Part shown: positions 16,364-24,501 of the stretch, one piece after another
How positions within the stretch are numbered: position 1 is the stretch's first letter
How the letters are laid out: every line of letters starts with the position of its first letter
Assembly: GCA_021740785.1 (NCBI GenBank)
Contig: JAIOZI010000042.1
Span: forward strand, 1-46,116
Reading direction: 5' to 3'
DNA: 46,116 bases
Source of the DNA: Melioribacteraceae bacterium
GTDB lineage: Bacteria > Bacteroidota > Ignavibacteria > Ignavibacteriales > Melioribacteraceae
Made by a program: the position numbers and the translations under genes
Notes under the pieces: model-generated
Databases searched by the model: none
The model's input: only the letters and a program-made list of their open reading frames with translations
What the model was told of the DNA's origin: nothing

Positions 16364-16717
16364 TTATTCCCAAATAGCTTGCGGAATATTTTCATCATCC
16401 AAATAAAGAAGCAGCTTTTTGATTTCACAAATTGGAATATCTTCCCAAATAAATTCATTGCCCAATTCATCAAGAATCATGAGATCCCATTTACACTCAT
16501 CAGCTAAATCAATTGTAATGTCAATCGTGTCTTTATAAGATAATATTAATGAATCAAGAATATCCTCCCCCCAAACTTCATCTTCTGCCGGAGAGATGTA
16601 AATTTCATAAACATCAAATTCAGTTTGATTAAGCAGTTGAAATTTGTGCTCTTGTGCCGATATTATTCCACCAAATATCATGCTGCAGACAACAAACAGT
16701 ATCAATTTATTCTTCAT
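16364..16717 (-). CDS. Small exported protein with WGEDIL motif, unknown function
   Basis: A 117-aa protein with a signal peptide (KLILFVVCSMIFGGIISAQ, cleavage after SAQ) and a mature domain of about 95 residues: FQLLNQTEFDVYEIYISPA, then DEVWGEDILDS, DTIDITIDLADECKWDLMILDELG. This arrangement (NxT...IYEIYISP...WGEDIL) recurs in small secreted proteins of many bacteria, usually unannotated or misannotated. It looks like one beta-sandwich. Cys appears twice in the mature part (ECKWDL, IPICEIK), possibly a disulfide. It lies inside the operon, 37 bp after the GNAT-nitrilase stop and just ahead of the PLP gene, so it may be co-transcribed though its job there is not clear. Confidence 0.6.
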   Translation of the reverse strand: MKNKLILFVVCSMIFGGIISAQEHKFQLLNQTEFDVYEIYISPAEDEVWGEDILDSLILSYKDTIDITIDLADECKWDLMILDELGNEFIWEDIPICEIKKLLLYLDDENIPQAIWE

Positions 16718-16754
16718 TTTATCCTCAAAAAGAAAATTAAAAATTGAGTAAACT

Positions 16755-18314
16755 CTAAATCTTTCCTTTCGATTTGCCGCCGTTTAGAACTCTTATCTCG
16801 TAAAGGTCTGTCCGCCTGTCATTCCAATTAAGAGTAGTGCCGGTAATTCTGTGCCTGTTAAGCAATTCGAGATCAACATCATGAATTACAACCGTTTCAA
16901 CATTGGGTGTACATTCGGCAGCAACACCATCCCGGGAAAAAGCAAAATCAGACGGTGTAAAAATTCCCGATTGCGCATATTGAATATCCATATTTTCAAC
17001 CTGCGGTAGATTCCCGATATTTCCTGCAATTGCAACGTATATCTGATTTTCAATACATCTAGCCTGTGAACAATAACGAACACGGAGATAACCTTTCCGT
17101 TCGTCAGTACAAAAAGGAACAAAAATTATCTGGGCGCCTTTTTCAACTGCAATTCTTGAAAGCTCGGGAAATTCAATATCATAACAAATTTGAATTGCAA
17201 CCTTTCCTACATCTGTGTCAAAAACTGAGACTGCATCACCCGGCTGAACTCCCCACCACTTTCTTTCATTTGGAGTTATGTGCAGTTTATACTGCTTATC
17301 GATTTTCCCATTCCGCTGAAAAAGAAACGATACATTGTAAAGTATATCGTCTTCCTCAATAAAATGCGAACCGCCTACAATATTGATATTATACCTGACA
17401 GCCAAATTTGAAAACATTTCCAAATATTGGGATGTGAATCCCGCAAGCTCACGGGCGGCAATTCCGGGACGTTTATTTTCAATAAATGATAATAGCTGCG
17501 TGGTAATAATTTCAGGGAAAAGAATAAAATCGCTTTTATAACCGCTTGCCACATCAACGAAATATTCACATTGATTTGCAAACTCATCAAAGTTTTTTAC
17601 TTTTCTCATTCCGTATTGAACACAGCAGATTCTCACCGGTCGGGATGCGTGATAACGAGTATGCGGATGCGGTTCGTAGTGTGCGTTCGTCCACTCCATC
17701 AATACTGCATAGCCGGATGATTCTTTATCGACAACTAAATAATCAGGCAGAATCCTTTTTACGATAAATCCATTTGCAAGCTGTGAGGTGAGCACCGGAT
17801 CATAGACTGATTTATTCTCAACTTTTTCAATGTATTGTTCAGCCGTAAGTTTGTCTTTATATTTCCGGAACCCGGGAATTCTACCGCCGACTATTATATT
17901 CTTAAGATTCATCTCGCGGGCTAATTTTTTACGGGCATCGTATAACCGCCGGGCTAATTTCATCCCGCGGTAGTTCGGGTGAACCATTATTTCGATACCG
18001 TAAAGAGTATCGCCGTTTGGATTGTGAGTGCTTAAATATCCTCTGCCTGTGATTTCAGCAAAATTGTGAATGTCATCATACATCTCAAAATCAAGAATTA
18101 AACTGGAAGAGGATGCAATTATTTTTCCCCGGTAAACAATACAAAACTGTCCTTCGGGAAAAATTTTAATATGACTTTTAATTTGCTGTTCGTCCCACGG
18201 CAGCATACCCGGAAAACATTTCAGCTGCAGACTTTTTATCTGTTCGTAATCTTCCGGCTGAATATTTCTCAATGTAATTTTCTTCTGAAACTGATCTAAA
18301 TTTTTAATACCCAT
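16755..18314 (-). CDS. GNAT acetyltransferase - carbon-nitrogen hydrolase fusion
   Basis: A 519-aa two-domain protein, a known fusion architecture. Residues 12-215 are a GNAT N-acetyltransferase: VHPNYRGMKLARRL (111-124) is the acetyl-CoA pyrophosphate-binding motif A. Residues 225-510 are a nitrilase-superfamily amidase with a complete triad: E268 (LFPEII), K343 (YKLHI) and C377 (QICYD). One half can acylate an amine and the other hydrolyse an amide, so the protein could shuttle an acyl group on an amino acid or polyamine. It is the first gene of the operon and is preceded by about 270 bp of noncoding DNA. Confidence 0.85.
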   Translation of the reverse strand: MGIKNLDQFQKKITLRNIQPEDYEQIKSLQLKCFPGMLPWDEQQIKSHIKIFPEGQFCIVYRGKIIASSSSLILDFEMYDDIHNFAEITGRGYLSTHNPNGDTLYGIEIMVHPNYRGMKLARRLYDARKKLAREMNLKNIIVGGRIPGFRKYKDKLTAEQYIEKVENKSVYDPVLTSQLANGFIVKRILPDYLVVDKESSGYAVLMEWTNAHYEPHPHTRYHASRPVRICCVQYGMRKVKNFDEFANQCEYFVDVASGYKSDFILFPEIITTQLLSFIENKRPGIAARELAGFTSQYLEMFSNLAVRYNINIVGGSHFIEEDDILYNVSFLFQRNGKIDKQYKLHITPNERKWWGVQPGDAVSVFDTDVGKVAIQICYDIEFPELSRIAVEKGAQIIFVPFCTDERKGYLRVRYCSQARCIENQIYVAIAGNIGNLPQVENMDIQYAQSGIFTPSDFAFSRDGVAAECTPNVETVVIHDVDLELLNRHRITGTTLNWNDRRTDLYEIRVLNGGKSKGKI

Positions 18315-18582
18315 ATTGCCCTTAATGTTTTTAAAATTAGCTAGTGATAATTATACTTTTTCCAAACCTTAGTAAAGTAAAATTTGTCGGGTTAACACTT
18401 CGGCACAAAATTCATTTCCAATTAATTTGTTTGGATAAAACAAAGAGACTATCTCTAAGGTCGATAATTGTCATGCTGAACATATCTGTCGAGTGTGTGT
18501 GTTGAAAAATCGAAATTTGTCATTCTGAGTTCCTACGATTTTAGTAGGAACGAAGAATCTTAGTTCGAAAAAGAAAAAATAT
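18315..18582. repeat. Intergenic region with TCATTCTGAG-type repeat hairpin
   Basis: GTTCCTAC (18529-18536) and GTAGGAAC (18544-18551) form a perfect 8-bp hairpin within the widespread intergenic sequence GTCATTCTGAG...GAACGAAGAATCT. A second fragment, GTCATGCTGAAC, is at 18470. It lies between the operon's first gene and the PFK stop. As the PFK gene is transcribed into it, the hairpin might act on its 3' end, though no T-run follows. Confidence 0.6.
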
Positions 18583-19683
18583 TTATTCCCCGAAACAAAT
18601 CCCGAGTTCACGGGCAGTCATAACTGTATCGCTATCGACCGGCACACATTTCATTCTATTCGTAGCTTGTTCTAAGGGAACATAATTAACAGTCGGCGGA
18701 GCGAGCGCAACCATTATACCGTTTTCCCCGGCAGCTAAAGCCCTTACAGCAGCAGCGCCGAATCTCAATGAAAGCAATCTATCGAAAGTGGTGGGGGAAC
18801 CGCCTCTTAAGAGGTGACCCAAAATAACAGACCGGGTTTCAATACCTGTTAGATACTGAATATCACTTGTGACCTTTTCACCGACTCCGCCCAGCCGTTC
18901 GGCTCTTCCAGCCTGTTTTTCAACAACAAAAACATTTCCATCCTTAGGTTTTGCTCCTTCTGCAACAACTACAATAGCATACCCTTTCTCGGATCTTATT
19001 TTCTTTAAACATGCGGAAACTTTTTCGATATCGTAGGGTATTTCTGGAATTAAAATCGCATCTGCCGAAGCCGATATTCCGGAATTAAGTGCAATCCAAC
19101 CGGCATAACGCCCCATTACTTCAACAACCATTATTCTTCCGTGAGCCTGCGCAGTAGAATGTAATCTATCTATAGATTCAGTTGCAAAAGATACGGCTGT
19201 ATCGAAACCAAAAGTTATTACCGTTTTATCTAAATCGTTATCGATTGTTTTGGGAACGCCGACAACCCTCATTCCTTTTTTACAAATTTTATTAGCCATA
19301 GAGAGTGAGCCGTCTCCGCCGATTGCAATAAGTGCATCGATATTATTTTCCCTGAAGCCTTCCATTATTTCATCAGATCTATCGATCTCAACAATTTCCC
19401 CTTTTTCATTTTTCATTGGGTATGCAAATGGATTTCCTCTGTTGGTCGTACCGAGAATAGTACCGCCTAACGGTGTAATATCGGCAACTCTTTCCCTTGT
19501 TAAATTCATTAATCCTCCTTGTGGATAATTCTCCTCCAAAAAGATTCCATTATATCCATCCCGTATACCGACAACTTCCCAGCCGTTGTTAAGCGCTGAG
19601 ATTGTTGCTCCTTTAATTACAGCATTTAAGCCCGGGGCATCGCCGCCGCCTGTGTTTATTGCAATCTTTTTGATCTCTTTCAC
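18583..19683 (-). CDS. pfkA: 6-phosphofructokinase
   Basis: A 366-aa PfkA-family enzyme catalysing fructose 6-phosphate to fructose 1,6-bisphosphate in glycolysis. GGGDAPGLNA (12-21) and GGDGS (122-126) bind the phosphoryl donor, PKTIDND (144-150) carries the catalytic Asp and GRYAGWIAL the sugar-phosphate site. The donor-specificity positions are Gly in GGDGS (ATP-type; PPi enzymes have Asp) and Lys in PKTIDND (where E. coli has Gly), the G/K combination of ATP-dependent members of the long clade. It is monocistronic by spacing (33 bp gap to the upstream outer-membrane gene, 268 bp to the downstream operon). Confidence 0.93.
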   Translation of the reverse strand: MKEIKKIAINTGGGDAPGLNAVIKGATISALNNGWEVVGIRDGYNGIFLEENYPQGGLMNLTRERVADITPLGGTILGTTNRGNPFAYPMKNEKGEIVEIDRSDEIMEGFRENNIDALIAIGGDGSLSMANKICKKGMRVVGVPKTIDNDLDKTVITFGFDTAVSFATESIDRLHSTAQAHGRIMVVEVMGRYAGWIALNSGISASADAILIPEIPYDIEKVSACLKKIRSEKGYAIVVVAEGAKPKDGNVFVVEKQAGRAERLGGVGEKVTSDIQYLTGIETRSVILGHLLRGGSPTTFDRLLSLRFGAAAVRALAAGENGIMVALAPPTVNYVPLEQATNRMKCVPVDSDTVMTARELGICFGE

Positions 19684-19716
19684 TGTAATGTGTCCCTTAT
19701 AATTTGATGTGTAAAA

Positions 19717-20364
19717 CTATCTTCCCGTGAAATAATATTTGAACCCGATTGTATAATTCATTCCGCTGAAAGCATTACGGAAATAAACAACATCCTTCTT
19801 AGCATGATTGTATTGTGCTTCCCCGAAGATTGAGAATTCGGATTCCTCAAAATTCTTTTCTCCCATGACTCCGGCAAAATAACCAAGAACGCCTTCATTA
19901 TCCAATCTCTGAATCAAAACGCCGCTTGAGCTGTAAGCTTCATGATTGACGAAGGCATAAGTCATGCCTCCATTCAACCCGAGTAAATAACCGTTATAAT
20001 TGAATAAATTATACATCAATCCGGCATTCATAATTAATTGACTAAAATTTGCGTTCGCACTTTGAAGTTCATTTACAATTTGAAAATCTGAGCCGGTATT
20101 CATCGCGGCGGGATCATATACATCATAATTTGATTTGGAGAAATATGATATCTTTCCGTAAAAAAATATCTTTTGATACAGCGGAATCCCTGTTCCGATG
20201 CTGAATGCAATCGTAGTGCTGTTTCTTTCGCTTAAACTCTTACCAAAGTTTGAGTTGTAACTTCCAATCCCGCCGAATATAAACGGTTCTCTTTCTATTA
20301 ACTGTGCATTTACAGTTAAGCTGAAAAATGCCAGCAGAAAAATCGATGTCTTAATTAAATTCAT
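19717..20364 (-). CDS. Outer-membrane beta-barrel protein
   Basis: A 215-aa exported protein: the signal is MNLIKTSIFLLAFFSLTVNAQ with cleavage after NAQ. The mature chain alternates short hydrophobic strands with polar loops (GIPLYQKIFFYGKISYFS, LIMNAGLMYNLFNYNGYLLGLNGGMTYAFV, VLGYFAGVMGEKNFEESEFSIFGEAQYNHA) and ends YTIGFKYYFTGR, with a C-terminal aromatic strand, as in small outer-membrane barrels. Ligand and role are unknown. It precedes pfkA on the same strand; 245 bp of DNA upstream hold no gene. Confidence 0.7.
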   Translation of the reverse strand: MNLIKTSIFLLAFFSLTVNAQLIEREPFIFGGIGSYNSNFGKSLSERNSTTIAFSIGTGIPLYQKIFFYGKISYFSKSNYDVYDPAAMNTGSDFQIVNELQSANANFSQLIMNAGLMYNLFNYNGYLLGLNGGMTYAFVNHEAYSSSGVLIQRLDNEGVLGYFAGVMGEKNFEESEFSIFGEAQYNHAKKDVVYFRNAFSGMNYTIGFKYYFTGR

Positions 20365-20583
20365 TGTCTTCCCTCAAACTTAATAGGACAACAATTTTCT
20401 AATAATTTTAGTAAAAATCAAATGTGATTAACCCTGCGGCAAAATATATTTACGATGAATGTTTTTTGGTTTGGCTTTCGGGTTACGTTCAACTGTTGTA
20501 TGATTATTTATTGTGAGTAAATTTATGTCAACTTTCTTTACATCTTTTTAGAAATTTGTTGCTATTATATTCTGGGTGATTTT

Positions 20584-20603
20584 AAGCGGAATAACTTGTT
20601 AGA
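20584..20603 (-). repeat. Array-2 gene-end signature, copy 1
   Basis: On the minus strand this reads TTCTAACAAGTTATTCCGCTT, starting 6 bp after the stop of the gene at 20609. It is the first of five copies of NNNTRACAAGTTATYCC, each just downstream of an array-2 gene. Confidence 0.55.
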
Positions 20604-20608
20604 ATGCG

Positions 20609-20935
20609 TCATGGGATAAATTTTGTTAATTGTTTTATCATATTTCCCAAATCATCAGTATTAAAAACAGCACTCATCGGAATAGTTGGACAACCTTCAC
20701 TATTGTACCACATAAGCCAATAAATATCGTCATTCCCATCTTTATCAATAACATACTCAAGCCACAAAGTGTGATCATTAGAATCTATCAAAGGTTCTTC
20801 AAACACGCTCCCTCTTGAATTAGAATATAAGCTATGGTTTAATCCCTTATTAATATTGGTTGAAAACCTTTTGTTGCTACAGGTATAAGGTAATGGTTCA
20901 CTACTCGAATTAATCATTATATTCTTGCAACTCAT
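20609..20935 (-). CDS. Hypothetical protein, small soluble
   Basis: A 108-aa protein with no signal peptide or membrane segment. It contains LWLEYVIDKDGNDDIYWLMWYNSEGCPTIPMSAVFNTDDLGNMIKQLTKFI: alternating aromatic strands then a C-terminal helix. The N-terminal 40 residues are Ser/Asn-rich with several Cys (MSCKNIM, YTCSNKR). No family recognised. It is 8 bp downstream of the lipoprotein gene on the same strand, so it is probably part of the same short transcript, and it is followed by the array signature. Confidence 0.5.
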   Translation of the reverse strand: MSCKNIMINSSSEPLPYTCSNKRFSTNINKGLNHSLYSNSRGSVFEEPLIDSNDHTLWLEYVIDKDGNDDIYWLMWYNSEGCPTIPMSAVFNTDDLGNMIKQLTKFIP

Positions 20936-20943
20936 AAATACGC

Positions 20944-21393
20944 CTAGTTAATTGTGATTGAAAGACTATCAGACAACTCTTCATTGGTAGAATTATTTTT
21001 TAAAGTAAATCCCAGAAAAGTTACATATGGCTTAGGTATCGTTTTCGATAATTTAAATCGATATGGGAAATTACTTTTGTTTGTCTCTCCTGAATTTAAG
21101 ACATAGTATTTATCATTAAAATCAGTTAGAAAGATGTTTGAGTCAGAAGTGGAAATTTTACCATATAATTGAACTTGTTCTCTACCAAAATATTTAACGA
21201 AAATATTTAAATTATATTCTACCGCTGTACCGTGATCAAAATATTGAGATACGGTATAATAATCTATCTGATAGGTTAGTATGCCGCCATCGCTTTTATA
21301 TTCTGGATCGAATGGATTTGAGTGTTCAAATTCACTGCAAGAAATAAATAATATCATAAATATGAAAGAAAAGGTTAGTAATATATTTCTCAT
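20944..21393 (-). CDS. NPFDP-type lipoprotein
   Basis: A 149-aa lipoprotein: the signal is ILLTFSFIFMILFISC with the lipobox Cys in LFISC, followed by SEFEHSNPFDPEYKSDGG. The NPFDP element right after the lipid anchor is frequent in Bacteroidota/Ignavibacteria surface lipoproteins. The rest looks like an Ig-type beta-sandwich (VEYNLNIFVKYFG, VQLYGKISTSDSNIFL, FPYRFKLSKTIPKPYVTFLGF). Role unknown. It lies 9 bp after the TPR gene (stop 21403) and 8 bp before the next gene, so the three are likely one operon inside the array. Confidence 0.65.
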   Translation of the reverse strand: MRNILLTFSFIFMILFISCSEFEHSNPFDPEYKSDGGILTYQIDYYTVSQYFDHGTAVEYNLNIFVKYFGREQVQLYGKISTSDSNIFLTDFNDKYYVLNSGETNKSNFPYRFKLSKTIPKPYVTFLGFTLKNNSTNEELSDSLSITIN

Positions 21394-21402
21394 ATTGGTA
21401 CC

Positions 21403-22701
21403 TCAAAAATCAAGCTTAATATTTAGCAGAGTATAATCTCTATAATTGAGATTGTTTTTTGAATCCATTCCAGTTAACTCAAATAAATTATTGAATGATA
21501 GTACATCTGTATAATTATCAATAATACTATAAATAATCACTGCCATTGAGACTCCAAAATAAATATCGCTCTGTTTAAGTTTATCATCAGCATCCTTATA
21601 AAGTGTCTCTGCCATATATGCATTAGTTGCTAATTTATAATCATCATATATTTCGTTGGCTTTAGCTCTGGTTGAAATGCCCAAGTATGAAATTAATGAG
21701 AACGTTCCTAAATGAATTATCCCCTTTGTTGTTTTACCATTGATAATCTGGCCCAACCCAGGTATTATTGAATAAAAACTAGTTAGCGGAGATTTTTTAA
21801 AAATAGAAGTTCTATTATAAATGATTTTTTCTAAGCTATTATCATAATTATATGCGGTACGAAAGTTTTGGGAAGCCTCATCATATTTTTCTCTATTCAA
21901 GTTATCTTCTGCAATCCTTAGATAACAGTCTGCTTTTAAGGGTGTAATAGACATTATTAATCCTTTATTGTATTCAACAGCCTTATCAAAATTTTCAATT
22001 GCCAGAGAATATTTGCCCGTTGATTCTAATTTAGTTGCAACTTGATAATATGCTTCCGCAACTTTATGGGAATGTTTTATTTTACTATCTGGGTCAACAA
22101 AAAAGAGATAAGTATATTTTGCAATACTTTTTTTATAATCTGATTGATCAAACAATCGTTCAGCTTCCTCTAATAATTTTTTATTTTTCTCAGCAATTTC
22201 TTTTCTCTTTTCTTCAACACCAGGAAGGTCAGCAATCTGCTTAACTTCCCCGAGAATTTTCGTATGAATATCAAAAGCTCCTTTAGGAAGGTTAGTATAT
22301 AAAATATTCCATTCTTGCCCACTATCCGCACCAGTTGAGGGAAGTTCGTATTGTGGAGAATCCATTGGTATATAATTATCAAATATAGTCTTAATAGTAA
22401 TACTTGCAGGAAAAATTTTCGGAGTCAATGCACCAGAATTTGGATTTTTATAGATAATGTAAAAATCAGAAATCTCTTCGTAATATGAAGTGCTAACGCC
22501 TCGAAACCTCCATTCTTCTACAAGACCTTGAAGTAGTGAATTAATTTGTGTCTTTGAGCCCAGATTCCATACAAATATGTTGAGATTAACAGAAAAATAA
22601 TTGTTGCCTTCATAAATCCGTCTAATATCTTTAACTTTAAAGCGAATCTGGGCTGATAGAGTTGCGCACATAAAAAAGATGATAAGAAATTTTGTTTTCA
22701 T
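21403..22701 (-). CDS. Exported TPR protein with C-terminal membrane domain
   Basis: A 432-aa protein with a signal peptide (MKTKFLIIFFMCATLSAQ). Residues 175-295 form tetratricopeptide-like helices: AERLFDQSDYKKSIAKYTYLF, VAEAYYQVATKLESTGKYSLAIENFDKAVEYNKGL and YLRIAEDNLNREKYDEASQNFRTAY. After them SPLTSFYSIIPGLGQIINGKTTKGIIHLGTFSLISYLGI resembles small DUF5683/PGLGQ-type membrane domains with two hydrophobic helices, and a third at about 385-400. It could be a periplasm-facing scaffold anchored in the membrane. It is the first gene of a three-gene group and follows an attC-like element directly. Confidence 0.65.
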   Translation of the reverse strand: MKTKFLIIFFMCATLSAQIRFKVKDIRRIYEGNNYFSVNLNIFVWNLGSKTQINSLLQGLVEEWRFRGVSTSYYEEISDFYIIYKNPNSGALTPKIFPASITIKTIFDNYIPMDSPQYELPSTGADSGQEWNILYTNLPKGAFDIHTKILGEVKQIADLPGVEEKRKEIAEKNKKLLEEAERLFDQSDYKKSIAKYTYLFFVDPDSKIKHSHKVAEAYYQVATKLESTGKYSLAIENFDKAVEYNKGLIMSITPLKADCYLRIAEDNLNREKYDEASQNFRTAYNYDNSLEKIIYNRTSIFKKSPLTSFYSIIPGLGQIINGKTTKGIIHLGTFSLISYLGISTRAKANEIYDDYKLATNAYMAETLYKDADDKLKQSDIYFGVSMAVIIYSIIDNYTDVLSFNNLFELTGMDSKNNLNYRDYTLLNIKLDF

Positions 22702-22718
22702 TTTTCTACCTATTTTTG

Positions 22719-22946
22719 AGCAAGTAGGCGTTACAAATAACCGGCGCCCCAGAACAGGAATGCCGCATTTACAAATTATGCCAATAAATTAGCAACAGGT
22801 TTGTAACTTTTTCCGTACAAATCGGTTGCAATAATTTAGTTCATTAGTGCACGGCAAAACCACAATATTTTATTTACACCGACATTAAAGAACTACCCAC
22901 ATACCGCTTACATTGCGGCATCCGTGTTGATTTGCTTGTATGTTTA
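22719..22946 (-). repeat. attC-like array repeat, copy 7 (diverged)
   Basis: Homologous to 7182-7404, in the same orientation relative to the genes. GCAAGTAGGCGTTACAAATAACCGG corresponds to GCCTAACGGTGTTGCAATTAGCCGG, and TTGATTTGCTTGTATGT to the right boxes of the other copies. The outer core boxes are damaged here (GTATG rather than GTTATG). Confidence 0.55.
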
Positions 22947-22964
22947 AGCTAGCAAAAAAAACTA

Positions 22965-23085
22965 CACATATTGATAATAATTTTTTACTGTTGGGAAGAG
23001 AAGGATTATTCGCTGGGTTATTATAAACCCGTTAACAAGTTTTTTCCTTCCCATCGGGTTAAAGTCGTGGAATAACTTGTTATGC
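22965..23085 (-). repeat. Array-2 gene-end element, copy 2
   Basis: GTTATGC at 23079-23085 (GCATAAC on the minus strand) begins an element GCATAACAAGTTATTCCACG, located 3 bp after the stop of the gene at 23089. Inner inverted repeats are AACCCG near 23055 and CGGGTT near 23030, with a TTCCCATC/GGGAAGAG pair. The short ORF across this region is an artefact. Confidence 0.5.
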
Positions 23086-23088
23086 ATT

Positions 23089-23706
23089 CTATAGATTACC
23101 GCAGAAAAATCTTTTGTCATCATAATTTCTACCAGGTTCCCAATAAACAGCACCACTTATTTCTGTTGGGATTTTATAAACAAGTTTAGTAGTTTTAGTT
23201 GTCAAGGGATTGATCCGATCAAGCATAGTTCCCCATCCTTTTAGCATTATTGTTTCAGATTTATCATACTTATACTCTTTGCCATTAAAATTGATATATA
23301 CAGACCCGTCTATAAACATTCTGCTCTCATCATCTATATTTTTAAAAGTTATATCTAGAATAAGAAATTTATTACCAGGTTCTTCATCAAGATCGGCAAA
23401 CTGATTCCCAGTATTAACTTTTGTGTCAACATTTGCTTTGTTTAAGGTAATCTGGAAGTAGTCTGTAGAAAGTGATTCCCCAATTGTAGGGAATGCCTCT
23501 TCAACTTCTTCTTTTTTGTTTTCATTTGCTTCAGTTTTAACAATGTTTCCGTCATTTGAAGGTGTTTCATTTGAATTGACTGATTTTTTACCAGAGTTTG
23601 CTATAGCTATTACGACAATTACAGCAATAAGCCAAAACCACCATTTTTTATAAATTGGTTTTTTAGGTTTAGTTTGAGGCGTTGTTTCTGACATAATTTG
23701 CTCCAT
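23089..23706 (-). CDS. Membrane-anchored DUF4352-like protein
   Basis: A 205-aa protein with one N-terminal membrane segment: PKKPIYKKWWFWLIAVIVVIAIANSGKK (about residues 13-42), followed by a low-complexity linker (residues 43-80) and a beta-sandwich domain: YFQITLNKANVDT, EEPGNKFLILDITFKNIDDES, VYINFNGKEYKYDKSE and GAVYWEPGRNY. The pattern of an exposed Ig-like domain with a 'NKFLILDITFKN' strand is typical of DUF4352 (telokin-like) proteins on the cell surface. Function unknown. It lies between repeats on both sides and is the first gene of the DUF4352-TPR half of array 2. Confidence 0.7.
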   Translation of the reverse strand: MEQIMSETTPQTKPKKPIYKKWWFWLIAVIVVIAIANSGKKSVNSNETPSNDGNIVKTEANENKKEEVEEAFPTIGESLSTDYFQITLNKANVDTKVNTGNQFADLDEEPGNKFLILDITFKNIDDESRMFIDGSVYINFNGKEYKYDKSETIMLKGWGTMLDRINPLTTKTTKLVYKIPTEISGAVYWEPGRNYDDKRFFCGNL

Positions 23707-23888
23707 ATTTAAATTGATGTATGAGAAGATTTAATTATATTTTGCATTCTATAAAGAAATTAGTTTAAATGCCTAACTCTATAAATTTATATCCGGAATC
23801 GGCAAAAAAACATTAAGAGTCAGCATAAACTCAAAGCTTATTTCCCAATCAACAAACCAGTTAATTCATCCCGCAAAACGAACTCTCA
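23707..23888. other. Noncoding upstream spacer
   Basis: No gene is visible. The segment leads into the 247-bp dispersed repeat and probably holds the promoter of the gene at 23706, but no box stands out. Confidence 0.35.
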
Positions 23889-24136
23889 ATTCCCATCCCA
23901 ATATTTGCTGTAGTGTATAATTTATATTCATTCCTCAAGACTAAACGCGCACTGCCGGCAAAGTTTGAGTCCGCTTAATTGCTGTTTGTAAAGGTTTATT
24001 ATTATCTATAAGTTTAGTTAGGTTACTTTCGAAAGGTAAATCAAGAAGAAAAGTAAATGGGTGCAAGATTCAACTCCTCTTATCTTGAGAATTGGTTACA
24101 ACTTAAAAGAAATCACAACTAATCACAAATCTTTTT
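23889..24136. repeat. About 247-bp dispersed repeat, copy 2
   Basis: Partner of 8131-8376 in the same orientation, with scattered substitutions and small indels. It sits upstream of the gene at 23706, just as copy 1 sits upstream of the gene at 7817, so both arrays have the same DNA at their 5' side. Confidence 0.75.
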
Positions 24137-24174
24137 TAAACTAAATTTGTTTTCTGCCAGGCTGTCACAGTCGT

Positions 24175-24364
24175 AACCCAATGCTGTCAACTTAGATAAA
24201 AAATGTGGCTAAAGCCACTTTGGGTTTAATTTTTTAGTCCCGTTGCCTAAAGGCAACGGCTATTATAGTTTTATATAGCCGTTCGCTTTAGCGAACGGAT
24301 TTAATATCCGAAAAATCATTCGGCTTTAGCCGCATTCTTAGGTGTACTAAGTTGACAGCATCGG
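24175..24364. repeat. Palindromic MITE/REP-like element with four hairpins
   Basis: The terminal inverted repeat is CCAATGCTGTCAACTTAG (24178-24195) against CTAAGTTGACAGCATCGG (24348-24364). Inside are four perfect or near-perfect hairpins sharing a CTAAAG/CTTTAG core: 24205-24218 (GTGGCTAAAGCCAC), 24240-24259 (CCGTTGCCTAAAGGCAACGG), 24279-24298 (CCGTTCGCTTTAGCGAACGG) and 24321-24332 (CGGCTTTAGCCG). There is no ORF. The terminal sequence recurs alone at 233-251 and 45975-45993. Confidence 0.75.
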
Positions 24365-24476
24365 TCGTAACCTGACGGAGGCAGCATCATTGTTTCGGTC
24401 ATGGTGAGACAATAACCGCCAAGTGAATTTATTGCTGTCAACTTCGTGTATACTTAAAGCGGGATAACTTGTCAGG
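24365..24476 (-). repeat. Array-2 gene-end element, copy 3
   Basis: On the minus strand it starts CTGACAAGTTATCCCGCTT (end at 24475) 26 bp after the HEPN stop, then runs on through TTGACAGCAATAAATTCACTT and a CACTTGGCGG-TTATTG-TCTCACCATGACCGAAAC block that recurs near 25228-25336, 26130-26290 and 26820-26880. Confidence 0.6.
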
Positions 24477-24501
24477 TGTAATTTTTAAAAGCAGTAAATC
24501 G

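Noticed and set aside
18529-18551. Hairpin after pfkA as intrinsic terminator
   Set aside because: There is no T-run on the transcribed side; the sequence fits a common intergenic repeat (TCATTCTGAG...GAAGAATCT) better.
22962-23156. 64-aa minus-strand frame covering an array element
   Set aside because: It overlaps the end of the DUF4352 gene and the palindromic repeat; the frame is a by-product.
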